Assembly (NCBI GenBank): GCA_028564925.1
Contig: CM053029.1
Span: forward strand, 587,776,668-587,840,667
Length of the DNA stretch: 64,000 nt
Direction of reading: 5' to 3'
Source of the DNA: Lithobates sylvaticus
Taxonomy: Eukaryota > Chordata > Amphibia > Anura > Ranidae
The first letter of the stretch is position 1, and every line of letters starts with the position of its first letter. The notes beneath the pieces were generated by a model that did not search any database, was not told the origin of the DNA, and saw only the letters and a program-made list of their open reading frames with translations. Position numbers and translations under genes: made by a program. Of the stretch, positions 45,524 through 57,516 are shown piece by piece.

Positions 45524-45767
45524 CTGGGGTCTCCAAAATTTCTAAATAAAGGGCCAGTTTACTGTTCTGCAGACTTTAGGGGGCCAGACTGAGAGTAAGC
45601 AATATCCCATGGTTGGTGTCAGTGAGAGGAATAGTGCCCCTTGGTTGGTGTCATTGGGAGGAAAGGTGCCCCATGGTTGGTGTCATTGGGAGGAAAGGTG
45701 CCCCATGGTTGGTGTCATTGGGAGGTGAGGTGGCCCATGGATGGTGTCATTGGGGAGGAAAGGTGTC
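45524..45767. mobile_element. hAT-like MITE piece with ggtgtcattgggaggaaagg repeats
   Basis: Starts with gctggggtctccaaaatttc, the left part of the family at 49700-51090, then about four direct repeats of a 34-base unit containing ccccatggttggtgtcattg. Confidence 0.6.
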
Positions 45768-45789
45768 ACATGCTGGTAGAATAACTCTT

Positions 45790-46130
45790 CCTGTATAGTA
45801 ACTCCTCTTTTCTTTTTTTTTCATTGCAGGTATGGAATGGATTCTAAACAGAGGAACATGCTCTAATTGACTTCTTGATGAAGGGGAGCAGGCTGTCCCA
45901 TATCCAGAGAAATCTACGGAATGTTTACAGAGATGACACTATTGTCAAGAGCAATGTCTTGTCATTGGTGACTCTTGACAATGGTGTCATCTTTGTAAAC
46001 ATTCTGTAGCCTTCTGTGGATGTCGGACAGCCTGTACCCCTCCTTCATCAAGATCTCAATGATGGCACATTTCTTCTGCTTGGAATCCAATATTTACCTG
46101 CAATCAAGAGAAGAAGGGGAGTTACAATAA
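45790..46130. mobile_element. Mariner-derived hairpin, copy 2
   Basis: Same structure as 45196-45523 and followed again by hAT-like sequence (46131-46305). The pair forms a direct tandem duplication of about 590 bases. Confidence 0.7.
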
Positions 46131-46305
46131 AGCACGGGTCTCCAAACTTTCTGAAAAAAAGGACCCATTTACTGTTCTGCAGACTTTAGGTGGAGGGGGG
46201 CAGACTGTGTCTAGTAAGAAATGCCCCATGTATAGTGTCGATGAGAGGCATGATGGAAGTGGTAGTTCCTTATAGCTGGAGGGCCACATGTTGAGCACCC
46301 ATGTC

Positions 46306-46687
46306 TTAAAGAGGAAGTACTTCCTTTTTGTTTCCTTGCAAAGGTAAAGCATAATGGACTACATGGAGCCAGTGAAGTCACTGCTGTCCCCTTGTGTACG
46401 GAGCCTCCATCTTCTTGGTGGGCCTCGCGGCTCCGGCACTGTCATTCGGCGCCGCAATGACGTCACTCCCGTGCATGCACACGGGAGCTGCCACTCGCGG
46501 CCAATCACTGTTGAGAGCAGCGCGCCGCTGTCTACGCCACATGCGCCGTAGACAGCGGTGCCTGTCTTTTGGCAAATATCTCCTAAACCGTGTAGGTTTA
46601 GGAGATATTTCTTTGTCCTACAGGTAAGCCTTAATCTAGGCTTACCTGTAGGTCCAAGTGGTTTTTAAGGGTTTACAACCACTTTAA
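46306..46687. mobile_element. TTAA MITE, family B-like
   Basis: TTAA at 46306 and 46684; right end gggtttacaaccactttaa. A large palindrome tatctcctaaaccgtgtagg with its complement, and caggtaagcc / ggcttacctg, lie near the right end. The rest of the intron to 47610 (46688-47610) shows nothing recognisable. Confidence 0.65.
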
Positions 46688-47610
46688 AGGATACTAATAT
46701 AATATAACAGATCCTATGAGCGACCTATTCATGGTTCAAGGTTTTCCAGCAGTCATAGGTTGCTCCAGTCAAAGAAGGTCTGTTGTGCAGTCATGAAAAG
46801 GATGAAGACGGGCAGCTCGGACCATTCATCACTCTTGGTGAGAGATAATCCCTTCGGTTGGCATGCTTAGTGAAGGTTAATCTGTGCTTTACATTTTATG
46901 ACTTTACTAAGCGATCCTGTAGAGATCATAAGTGTTTGGCACTAAATCTCTGACATCATGCTATATCTGATATGTGAGTAGGGCAAACAGTTGTAATAGT
47001 CTGCAACTTAAGTGTAAACTCTGGGCCCCCATGGGGAACGAAGGCATGTCCTCTCTTCACAAATGCTATTTGAATTGGCAGCCAGACATATGTGCTTTTT
47101 TTAAAACAATTTGCTTTGCTCAGCTAGAAAATACCTTAAAAAAACAAGCGGCGTTTCTCTTTTAATGTTCTTCTAATGATAGCTTTGTGCTGGTCTTGTT
47201 TGAGTTAGTACTTTGCACTGACATTCTGGCTCGGTTTACCGTTGTTTTAGAGTTTTCTCTCCAGTTGTTGTCTAGAGTTCCAGTGAAGTTTGTAAATGCG
47301 TCTCATAAATCACTGTAATGAGCCGGTTGTATTAGCAGTAGGAGGAAAGGAAATGTTACACCGTTGTGTGGATAGACGCAGCATTAGCTCATGGCCTAAT
47401 TCCCAATCAGATTTATTAGCCTCAAGACTGAAAGCCTTTTCCAAGGAATATGAATCAATGGCTTGGAAATCGTTCTACGTTGTGCGGTTTCTTAGAGCAG
47501 GTACATAGCCTTCAGGACATCCAGAGGAGATCGCCGGGACAGCAGGGTACATCCTGGTTGAGTTATGGCCTACCAAGTTTTGACTCTATATTTCCTTTTT
47601 TTTTTGACAG

Positions 47611-47777
47611 TCCGGGACCTGGAGGTCGTAGCTGCAAAGGAGCAAGTGTAGAACACACGGTGTGTGAGAATCCGCTGTGTCCTAAAGGAAGTACCAGCTT
47701 CAGGGACCATCAGTGTCAATCCCATGACCGCAACAGCAACAAGAAGAAAAGTCTCCTTACCGCCGTAATTATTGATG
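47611..47777 (+). CDS. ADAMTS17: ADAMTS17 exon: end of thrombospondin repeat 1 and start of Cys-rich region
   Basis: This 167-bp exon follows a long T tract and the acceptor ttttgacag, and ends at donor gtacgt. Its first T completes the Pro codon from 36198. The peptide continues [20 protein letters not shown], then [20 protein letters not shown], then a short basic stretch NSNKKK and [15 protein letters not shown] marks the change from the TSP repeat to the Cys-rich module. It ends in phase 1, one base into the next Asp codon. The exon that should follow (near CELYC in family members) was not found in the remaining 16.2 kb, so the intron runs off the window. Confidence 0.95.
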
Positions 47778-47842
47778 GTACGTGTGATCCATACTACACT
47801 GATTCTTCGCTGGTACTATAATGAGAAATCCAGTAGTTAGTA

Positions 47843-47950
47843 TATAGTGACTGATTTTTATTTATTTATTTTTTCAAACATTGTTTTTGTGGAACAGATT
47901 TATAAAACAATGGATGCAAGGGGGTGTCATCTATAATGGAATTATATGTA
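47843..47950 (+). repeat. 108-bp direct repeat, left copy beside Tc1
   Basis: Begins tatagtgactgatttttatt and ends attatatgta, touching the Tc1 end. Matches 49582-49689 with one difference. It starts 65 bases after the ADAMTS17 exon. Confidence 0.95.
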
Positions 47951-49581
47951 CAGTGCCTTGTGAAAGTATTCGGCCCCCTTGAACTTTTCAACCTTTTGCC
48001 ACATTTCAGGCTTCAAACATAAAGATATAAACTTTTAATTTTTTGTGAAGAATCACCAACAAGTGGGACACAATTGTGAAGTGGAACGAAATCTATTGGA
48101 TTTTTGAAACTTTTTTAGCAAATAAAAAACTGAAAAGTGGTGCGTGCTAAATTATTCGGCCCCTTTACTTTCAGTGCAGCAAACTCCCTCCAGAAGTTCA
48201 GCGAGGATCTCTGAATGATCCAATGTTGTCTTAAATGACTGATGGTGATAAATAGAATCCACCTGTGTGTAATCAAGTCTCTGTATAAATGCACCTGCTC
48301 TGTGATAGTCTCAGGGTTCTGTTGAAAGCGCAGAGAGCATCATGAAGACCAAGGAACACACCAGGCAGGTCCGTAATACTGTTGTGGAGAAGTTTAAAGC
48401 CGGATTTGGATACAAAAAGATTTCCCAAGCTTTAAACATCCCAAGGAGCACTGTGCAAGCGATCATTTTGAAATGGAAGGAGTATCAGACCACTGCAACT
48501 CTACCAAGACCTGGCTGTCCCTCTAAACTTTTAGCTCAGACAAGGAGAAGACTGATCAGAGATGCAGCCAACAGGCCCATGATCACTCTGGATGAACTGC
48601 ATTGAACTACAGCTGAGGTGGGAGAGTCTGTCCATAGGACAACAATCAGTCGTACACTGCACAAATCTGGCCTTTATGGAAGAGTGGCAAGAAGAAAGCC
48701 ATTTCTCAAAGATATCCATAAAAAGTCTCGTCTAAAGTTTGCCACAAGCCACCTGGGAGACACACCAAACATGTGAAAGAAGGTGCTCTGGTCCGATGAA
48801 ACCAAAATCAAACTTTTTGGCCACAATGCAAAACGATATGTTTGGCGTAAAAGCAACACAGCTCATCACCCTCAACACACCATCCCCACTGTCAAACATG
48901 GTGGTGGCAGCATCATGGTTTGGGCCTGCTTTTCTTCAGCAGGGACAGGGAAGATGGTTAAAATTGAGGGGAAGATGGATGCAGCCAAATACAGGACCAT
49001 TGTGGATGAAAACCTGTTGGAGTCTGCAAAAGACCTGAAACTGGGACGAAGATTTATCTTCCAACAAGACAATGATCCCAAACATACAGCAAAATCTACA
49101 AAGGAATGGTTCACAAATAAATGTATCCAGGTGTTAGAATGGCCAAGTCAAAATCCAGACCTGAATCCAATCGAGAATCTGTTGAAAGAGCTGAAAACTG
49201 CTGTTCACAAACGCTCTCCATCCAACCTCACTGAGCTCGAGCTCGTTTTGCAAGGAAGAATGGGCAAGAATTTCAGTCTCTCGATGTGCAAAACTGATGG
49301 AGACATACCCCAAGCGACTTGCAGCTGTAATCGCAGCAAAAGGTGGCTCTACAAAGTATTAACGCAAGGTGGCCGAATAATTTTGCGCGCCCCACTTTTC
49401 ATTTTTTTATTAGTTAAAAAAGTTTCAAAAATCCAAAAGATTTCGTTCCACTTCACAATTGTGTCCCACTTGTTGGTGATTCTTCACAAAAAATAAAAAT
49501 TGTATATCTTTATGTTTGAAGCCTGAAATGTGGCAAAAGGTTGAAAATTTCAAGGGGGCCCAATACTTTCGCAAGCCACTG
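47951..49581 (+). mobile_element. Tc1 element with long inverted ends, recently defective
   Basis: Inverted ends of about 200 bases start cagtgccttgtgaaagtatt and finish ttcgcaagccactg. The transposase runs on the plus strand from 48342: MKTKEHTRQVRNTVVEKFKA, HTH GYKKISQALNIPRSTVQAI, and GCPSKL. The catalytic parts follow from 48783: WSDETKIKLFG, KHGGGSIMVWACFSSAGTGK, QQDNDPKHTAKS and NPDLNPIENLLKE, so both catalytic Asp and the final Glu are present. The frame is broken near 48600 (DELH then stop), by a stop at 48775 where Trp is expected, and shifted near 49240. The family, from memory, is shared almost unchanged between fish and frogs. Confidence 0.93.
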
Positions 49582-49689
49582 TATAGTGACTGATTTTTAT
49601 TTATTTATTTTTTCAAACATTGTTTTTGTGGAACAGATTTATAAAACAATGGATGCAGGGGGGTGTCATCTATAATGGAATTATATGTA
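49582..49689 (+). repeat. 108-bp direct repeat, right copy beside Tc1
   Basis: Second copy of 47843-47950, beginning at the TA that follows the Tc1 end. Confidence 0.95.
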
Positions 49690-49699
49690 GTTATATTAA

Positions 49700-51090
49700 A
49701 ACAGTGGTCTCCAAACTGCAACCTGTAGGCCAGATGTGGCCCTTTGCTTGTCTTTATCTAGCCCTTGAGGCACTATTCCATCCACTGACTCCAACAAGAG
49801 CGCCAAATTCCTGCCACTGACACCAACAATGGCTCACAATTACGGTACATAGTTTGTTTGAAAAAAGACTCCAGTCCATCTAGTTCAACCAATAGAGGGG
49901 GGAAAAAAATTATACAATACTATATACGCAATCCTATACCCACAGTTGATCCAGAGAAAGGCAAACAAAAAAAAAAAAAAACAGCAAAGCATGATCCAAT
50001 TTGCTCCAGCAGGGGAAAAACTTTTGTCCGAAACTGGTGTTGCATACACACGGTCGGACAAAGTTGTCGGAAAATCCGATAGTTCGGAACGTGGTGACGT
50101 TGGTTGCGTACGACGGAACTACGTAGAGGCTAGCAGCCAATAGCTTTGATCTCGTAATTTGATCTGAGCATGCGTGGCACTTAGTCCGTCGGAATTCTCG
50201 ACACAGGATCGGATTTTGTTGTCGGAAAATTTGAGATCCAAATTCCGACGGAAAAAGTCCGCTAGAGCCCACACACGACCGGATTTTCCGACAACATAAT
50301 CCGATCTGACTTTTTCCATCGGAATATCCGAACGTGTGTACAGGGCATAAGAGCTGTGAAAATGTGGAATAGACTCCCTCCATAGGTGGTTCTGGCCAAC
50401 TTAGTAGACGGATTTTGTGGTAGGAATTTCCGACCGTGTGTACACGGGGGCTTACTGTGAAGAAACCTTTCCCTATTTGGAGATGAAATCTCTCTTCTTC
50501 CAGATGTAGAGAGTGCCCTCTTGTCCTCTGTGATGACTTAAAGTGAATAACTCAACCCCAACTTCACTATATGGACCACTTATGTATTGATACGTGTTTG
50601 ATCATATCACCCCTTAATTTCCTCTTCTCACGAGAGAATAAATTCAGTACAGTTAATCGTTTCTCATGCCTCTTATCAGTTTGGTTTCCTCCCAGTTACA
50701 CCAATGATGGGTCACAACTCCTCCCAGTTACACCAATGATGGGTCACAACTCCTCCCAGTGACACCAATGATGGGTCACAATTCCTCCCAGTGGCACCAA
50801 TAATGGCCCACTATTGCTTCCACTGACATCAATTATGTGGTATTATTACTCCCACTGACACCAACCATAGGGCACAACCCCCCCATGACGCCAACAATAA
50901 TGCACTATTCCTTCCACTGACACCAATTATTGGGCACAATTCTTTACGACACCAGTGATGGGGCACTATTCCTCCTTTAATACCAAAGATGGGGAATGGT
51001 TTACTCCCACTGATGCCAGAACATTTTCTGTTCTCGATTGCAACAGTCTGCTGATGGACAGCAAACGGTTTGTTTAGAAAGTTTGGAGAC
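49700..51090. mobile_element. hAT-like MITE split by a CR1 piece and a further MITE
   Basis: Left part cagtggtctccaaactgc with ggccctttgcttgtctttat (49700-49845). Right part is a decayed tandem of cccagtgacaccaatgatgg (50690-51000) that closes near agaaagtttggagacccctt. Between them, 49848-50690 is CR1 3' sequence (ccagtccatctagttcaacc; gagagaataaattcagt), itself split by a MITE with cacacggtcgg and ccgaccgtgtgtac ends (about 50025-50455). Confidence 0.65.
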
Positions 51091-51640
51091 CCCTTTCTGG
51101 GCTGTTATGCGTTTTAAGGGGAACACCACGCCACAAAAAAAAAAAAAGTCATGTGGACCCCCCAATCCATGCCAGACACTTAGCTCTGGTATGGATTATA
51201 AGGGGAACCCCACACCAAAACGTTTTAAAAAAATAGCATGGGGTCCCCCCCCCCAAATGCATACCAGACCCTTGCCCGAGCATGCAGCCTAGCAGGCCAG
51301 GAAAAGAGGGGTTGAGCCAGCGCACCTCCCCCCTCCAGAACTATATCAGGCCACATGCCCTCAACATGGGGGAGTGCTTTGCGGCAGGGGAGGGCCTCTC
51401 CCCCCCCCCCACAACCCTGGCCAGTGGTTGTGGGGGTCTGCTGGAGTGCCGGAGACGGGACTTCCTATTACAGGGGCTGCCGTGTAAACAGGAAATTCTC
51501 CTGTGTGCACGGCACTTGTCCCGCCTCCTTCCTGTCCCCTCCAAGGCATCTGGACATATATATATTCTGTGGCCCCGGCGCTGGGAGATCGTTGGGGGCC
51601 ACAAAAGATATACATGTCCAAATAACCAGACGGGCTGTTC
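51091..51640. other. Unassigned sequence
   Basis: Short direct repeat of aaggggaac(a/c)ccac(g/a)cc (51117 and 51199) around A-runs, then a GC-rich stretch with no exon seen. Confidence 0.3.
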
Positions 51641-51642
51641 AC

Positions 51643-53030
51643 AACCTTTGGACTTTGGACATGCCTGCTCTAATGGGATATCATATGCAAGTGCCCAGTG
51701 TACCAACTCTTTTCCAAGCAGAAGAGAAGATGCCAGCATAGAGACCATAAAATGCTGGTAGAGACAAGATGGGTTTTGGCCATTGGTCTGTCTTCTGCTC
51801 AGGGGTCTGAACCTAATATTCTCTTAAGTTTACTTCTAATGGGTTATCATTTGCAAGAGTCCAGTATACCAGCTCTGTTACAAGCAGAACAGAAGGTGTC
51901 ATCACAGAGCCATAACCTGCAGGCAGGGGCAAGATGGGTTTAGGCAATTGGTCTGTCTTCTGTTCAGAGGTCTGGACCTAATTTCATTGTCTTAAATTGA
52001 CCTCTACTAGGCTATAATATGTAAGGGCCCAGTATGCCAGCTCTATTCCAAGTTGAAGAGAAGGAGCCATGACAGAGCTATACAATGCTGGCAGACTCAA
52101 CCTTGGTGTTGGTCATTAGACATGTGCACAACAAAAAAAAATCATTTATTTTCGTTTCGTTTTTTTCGTTTTCCGAAAAAAATTCGTTTATTTTCGTTTC
52201 GTTTTTTTCCGTTTCCGTTGATTCGTAACGATTCGTAAGTCGTCGGTGTTCGTATTCGTAACGATTCGTAAGTCGTCGGTGTTCGTATTCGTAACGATTC
52301 GTACATTCGTAAGAGTTATTTTTTCCGTTAGTTTAATTTTCGTTCATTTGTTTATTCGAAATTCAGACGCATTCGTAGTTATTCGTACATTCGTAACATT
52401 CGTAGATTCGTAATCGGAGCATAATTCATAATTTTATGTAATGTGTATGCTATTATTACATTTTAAGAGACACGTAAAATTACGAATCGAAAAAAAAAAG
52501 GTACGAATTGTTTCGTTTAATCTATTCGAAGCACGTTAAGCAGCACCATTGTAAGGGACACAAAAAATTACCAATTCAACAAAAAACAAAGTTACGAATG
52601 TACGCATTTTTTCGTTCATTTTCATTTTCGTGGTTCCTGATTTTGTTTTTTGGATTTTCTTCATTCGTACATTCGTTGTTTCTAGTTTGTTTTTTTCGGA
52701 TTTTCGTTATTTTCGGATTCATTTGATTCGAACGATTCGTTATTCGTTAAAATTTTTAGCGAATCTTTCGTTCATTCGTACGAAAAACAAACGAACGAAA
52801 ATAACGGACAAAAAAACGAAAACGAATTGCACATGTCTATTGGCCATTGGTCTGTCCTCTGCTCGGAGGTCTGAACCTAATCTTGTTGTCTTATGTTGAC
52901 CTCTAATGGACTATCATATGCAAGTTCCCAGTATACCGGCTCTGTTCCAAGCAGGAAAGAAGGTGGCAGCACAGAGTTATAGGATGCTAGCAGGTACGGT
53001 ATACCAGCTCTATTCCAGAAAGACGTAAGG
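51643..53030 (+). repeat. About 175-bp tandem repeat, four units, interrupted by a hAT element
   Basis: Units contain cagtataccagctctgttcc, then cattggtctgtcttctgctc, then ggtctgaacctaat. Units begin near 51650, 51835, 52010 and 52905. The third is split by 52117-52839. Confidence 0.75.
52117..52839. mobile_element. Non-autonomous hAT element of TTCGT-rich type (copy 2)
   Basis: Same ends as 9112-9672 (tagacatgtgcac and gcacatgtcta). The target duplication ttggtcat / ttggccat has one change. Confidence 0.88.
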
Positions 53031-53416
53031 CTTTCTTATTAGAGTTTTTTCCGAACAGAGCCTTACACAGAGCCGCGTTAATCAAACAAAGAGATGGAAA
53101 TAGTTTCACATAACAGCTGGGGATGTTTAGACCAGAACATCGCTTAGCGTACTCAATGAAGCAATCAGCATGTTTAGAGTTTGGAGATGGAACAGGGAAA
53201 ATTTCTCTCTACTAGTGTTGTCACAGGTTTTGTAAGCAGATTCAGCTGTCCGTGCAGAAATGATCTACCTTGTTGCTGAGCTCTAGTCCCAGAATTGTAA
53301 ATACTAGCAGAACGTGCCATTCCAGCAGCATTGTGCTTAAGGAGCCCAGCTCCTCCAGGCTGAAATACAATCGTGTGCTGCAAGTCTAGGTAAACTATTT
53401 GACGCATTGAAATTGG

Positions 53417-54300
53417 TTAAGGTGATGAACGACTTCCAGCCCAGTGCAATTCTGACTGTTCTCGCTTGTAAAAATGTAAAAATCTGCATGTTTTTACTAG
53501 AAAATTACCTGAAACCCCCAAATATTATTATTTTTTTTTTTTTTTTGCAGAGGCTCTAGAGAATAAAATGGTGGGCATTGCAATTTTTCATGTCACACAG
53601 TATTTGCGCGTTGATTTTTTGAAAAGCAGATTTTCTAGAAAAAATTAATTTTAATGCAGAAAAAAACTACAATTTATAACCCATTAACATGTCACGCTTC
53701 AAAATTGCTCTAGGTCTGTGCTAGTTCTCAGCGATACCTCACATGTGCAGTGCAAACACCAATTACATATGTGTGCGCGACCTACGTATGCGTTCACTTC
53801 TGCGTGTGAGCATGGGGGGACAGAGGCACTATAAATATATATAATTTTTTTTATTTTTACACTTTTCCCTTTTATATTTTTTTCTTCCTTTTTTTTTTTA
53901 TTTTTTATTTTTTTTTAAACACTTTTTTTCCTATCACAAGAAATGTAAATATCCCTTGTGATAGAGAATAAGGCATGACAGGTCCTTTTTATAGAGACAT
54001 CTGGGGTCTGTAACCCTGGAAAACATGGGATCAAAAAAAAAAAACCATTGATCTCATGCTTTCCAGAGCACAAAATAGCAGCATCCAGAACCGGAAGTGA
54101 CGTCACAACTTCGCTTCCGGCTCCCAGGACCATAGAGATGGCTGAGGACCGTCTGGTTCATGGCCAGCTCTATGATATCCTGGCAGCACCGATGTATCGG
54201 ATCCCGCGCTCCCCGATCGCACTGGCCTGGCGAGGTGTAAAAGCAATCCAGCAGGCAATTGGCCACTGGCTTTTACATTACCCTAGGGTTCCTATCCAAG
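53417..54300. mobile_element. TTAA-type repeat, family C (copy 1)
   Basis: Starts at TTAA 53417. Shared words with 57517-58604 in the opposite direction: gaaaattacctgaaaccccc, gagaataaaatggtgg, cacgcttcaaaattgc, and tcccttgtgatagag. The right edge is uncertain. Confidence 0.6.
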
Positions 54301-54416
54301 TCCCCTTTTACACTTGGGTCCACATCAGAGTTCCTCCTTACATCTAAGTCCCTCTTACATCAGAGTCCATATCAGGGTCCCCATCAGAGTCCACATGTAA
54401 GTCACTCCTCACATCT

Positions 54417-54600
54417 AATGCCGCGTACACACGATCGGAATTCTCGTCGGACAAAGCTTTGATGGTTTTCCCGACGGAATTCTGACGGAATTACGCTCAA
54501 ACTGTCTTGCCTACACACGGTCACACCAAATTCCGACCGTCAAGAACACGGTGACGTAAAACAAGTTCAATGCTTCCGAGCATGCGTCAAATCGATTTTG
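54417..54600. mobile_element. MITE fragment with gccgcgtacacacgatcgg end
   Basis: Left end of the family seen at 50025-50455 and related to 11788-12221. The right end is replaced by family B sequence. Confidence 0.6.
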
Positions 54601-54990
54601 TGTGCAAAATCCTCAGGTCTCCTCGGGTCCCTCTTCTGTGATCCTGGCCCCTTCCCCCTGTTGAGTGCCCCCCACAGCAAACAGCTTACTATGGGAGCAC
54701 CCGAGCCGGGCTGCAGCTCTGTGTGTCCATTCAGACACAGCCGTGACCCGGCCCTGCCCCCTTTCTCTCTATGGCTGACTGACCTTGATTGACAGCAGCG
54801 GGAGCCAATGGCGCCATGCTGTTGTCTCAGCCAATGCGAAGGGGAGTCCCGGGCAGCCGAGACGCTCCTATAACATCGTTCGATCTAGATGGGGCGCAGG
54901 TAAGTATTAGGGGGGATGCTGCACACAGTAGTCTTTTTATCTTGTGCATTTAATCTATTTTAATACTAAATCGATTTCTGCTATGATTGG
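54601..54990. mobile_element. TTAA MITE, family B, partial
   Basis: Matches 2987-3488 in reverse for the part with gagtgccccccacagcaaac and cagccaatg. Donor-like word gcaggtaagtat at 54897. The stretch 54991-55430 shows nothing recognisable. Confidence 0.55.
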
Positions 54991-55434
54991 CTCATCAGCA
55001 AAGCAGAATAGCCTTTAAAATCATCCCTTCTCAACTGAAGTCCTAATACTGTTACCTTAATACATTGTATGTCAAAGTTTGATGCAGGTCTTCATCTTAA
55101 TTTGACCTCCTAATTTCAGAAATTGGATGAACTCCAACCTTACCTATGACACTTTTGGACTTAGTCATTAGTTTGCAAGATTCCAAAAAGGGCTCTTAGT
55201 TCAGTTACAAATATACAATGGAAGAATCCTTTTTTTTACCTTTGGAAAATCTATTTTTCCCCTGTGCATCTTTTACAAGATGTGACTTGACATACTGAAC
55301 ATTTTCCCCAAAGCTTTAATGTGCTTTATCCTTCATTGTAAATGTACGTGCTTGCTTTATCGGTCTGAAAAAGTTGTAGTTTTTACTGCTAGCCATATGC
55401 TGACCAAACTGCCATTGGAGTTGCATACCATCAG

Positions 55435-56530
55435 GAAGACTGCCATGAGAGCTGCTTGCAGTAAGACTACTACCATGAGAGCTGCACCTTAGCAGAGACT
55501 ACCATGAGAGCTGCACCTTAGCAGAGACTGCCATGAGAGCTGTACCTTAGCAAAGACTGCCATGAGAGCTGCAGCTTAGCAGAGAGGCTGCCGTGAGAGC
55601 TGCACCTTTAGCAGAGAGGCTGCCGTGAGAGCTGCACCTTAGCAGAGAGGCTGCTGTGAGAGCTGCACCTTGGCAGAGAGGCTGCCGTGAGAGCTGCACC
55701 TTGGCAGAGAGGCTGCCGTGATAGCTGCAGCTTGGCAGAGAGGCTGCCGTGAGAGCTGCAGCTTGGCAGAGAGGCTGCCGTGAGAGCTGCAGCTTGGCAG
55801 AGAGGCTGCCGTGAGAGCTGCAGCTTGGCAGAGAGGCTGCCGTGAGAGCTGCACCTTGGCAGAGAGGCTGCCGTGAGAGCTGCAGCTTAGCAGAGAGGCT
55901 GCCGTGAGAGCTGCACCTTAGCAGAGAGGCTGCCGTGAGAGCTGCACCTTTAGCAGAGAGGCTGCCGTGAGAGCTGCACCTTGGCAGAGAGGCTGCCGTG
56001 AGAGCTGCACCTTGGCAGAGAGGCTGCCGTGAGAGCTGCACCTTGGCAGAGAGGCTGCCGTGAGAGCTGCACCTTGGCAGAGAGGCTGCCGTGAGAGCTG
56101 CACCTTGGCAGAGAGGCTGCCGTGAGAGCTGCACCTTGGCAGAGAGGCTGCCGTGAGAGCTGCAGCTTAACAGAGAGGCTGCCGTGATAGCTGCAGCTTA
56201 GCAGAGAGGCTGCAGCTTAGCAGAGAGGCTGCCGTGAGAGCTGCAGCTTAGCAGAGAGGCTGCCGTGAGAGCTGCAGCTTAGCAGAGAGGCTGCCGTGAG
56301 AGCTGCAGCTTAGCAGAGAGGCTGCCGTGAGAGCTGCAGCTTAGCAGAGAGGCTGCCGTGAGAGCTGCAGCTTAGCAGAGAGGCTGCCGTGAGAGCTGCA
56401 GCTTAGCAGAGAGGCTGCCGTGAGAGCTGCAGCTTAGCAGAGAGGCTGCCGTGAGAGCTGCAGCTTAGCAGAGAGGCTGCCGTGAGAGCTGCACCTTAGC
56501 AGAGAGGCTGCCGTGAGAGCTGCAGAGATG
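55435..56530. repeat. 31-bp minisatellite, about 35 units
   Basis: Unit cagagaggctgccgtgagag followed by ctgcagcttag. Variants at two sites (cagctt or cacctt; tagc or tggc) come in runs. Unit length is not a multiple of three, so a minus-strand frame of 195 codons (55547-56134) cycles through all three frames as a 31-residue repeat. Not a gene. Confidence 0.96.
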
Positions 56531-57516
56531 GCTATGAGAGAAAGGCTATACTTTGTACACTTTACACTCCATTTTCTGTTTTTATTTTGAAGAAACTCAG
56601 ATTCTCCCTTTTAGCAGAGACCACAGGATCAAATGCCTAGGCTTTTGGTTACATACGTAGGAAGCAACGGGAGCTTTAAACACAGGTTTTTTTTTTTGTT
56701 TTTTTTTAAGGAAAAGATGTATAGTAGCCTATTACTGTTTATTTATCCATCCCAGCAAGTAAAAATGGTTCTATAACTATGCTACTGCTAAGTGATTTTC
56801 CACACCCCAGCCCTCCAGGTTCCAATGCTCTGTTCTTATTTATCCATCCCTAGAAAAGCTTTTAACAGTGCCTTATGGTAAGATGACACTTCTCTATGAG
56901 CGCTGCATTAAGGGAGAATTCCAAGTATGGATAATACTACAGTTACATTGGATCAGCCTGGACCAGTGTAACTTTGCACATTCCATACCTGTGGGATCCC
57001 TCTGGAAATCTCTGTAGTAGACTCCGCTCCAGTGATCTCCACTAGCTTACGGGTCCTGTAGCCGAGCACAGGCGCCATTCAGAGAAGGCTTTGCATTTTC
57101 ACAGTGAATGCAAAGCATTCTCTGATTGGACTAGGTACAGAGCATGGCATCACTGCCCTGCTTTGCCACCTCGTCCAATCAGATAACGTTTTACATTCAT
57201 TGACAAACTACAAATTGATTTCTGAATGCGCGAACGACCTGTGTTTAGAATGCAGCAGGGCAGCCGCTCGGCACAGGACCTCAGAAACTAGTGGAGGTCG
57301 CTGGAATGGCCGTATTTATACAGTGATGACCAATACAACTTTGTATAAAATATCCATACCTGGAATTCTTCTTTAAATTCAAATTTCCATAATAAATAAT
57401 AATAATGAGTTCTTTTTACAACTGCACCAACGCTGGTGCCTACTCATTTTATGTATCCTGAGCCACAAAGTACCACCTAAAGCCAAAATTCACTTTCCTG
57501 ATGTCTGCGTTAGACT
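56531..57516. other. Unassigned intronic sequence
   Basis: No exon, LINE or clear inverted ends. Two similar words (tattactgtttatttatccatcccagcaagt reduced to tatttatccatccc at 56740 and 56838) form a short direct repeat. Confidence 0.3.

Noticed and set aside
46394-46627. 77-codon GC-rich open frame near a CpG-rich stretch
   Set aside because: Lies inside a TTAA MITE with palindromic sequence; not a promoter or exon.
55547-56134. 195-codon minus-strand open frame with a repeated peptide
   Set aside because: It is a by-product of the 31-bp minisatellite, with no start context, splice signal or family likeness.
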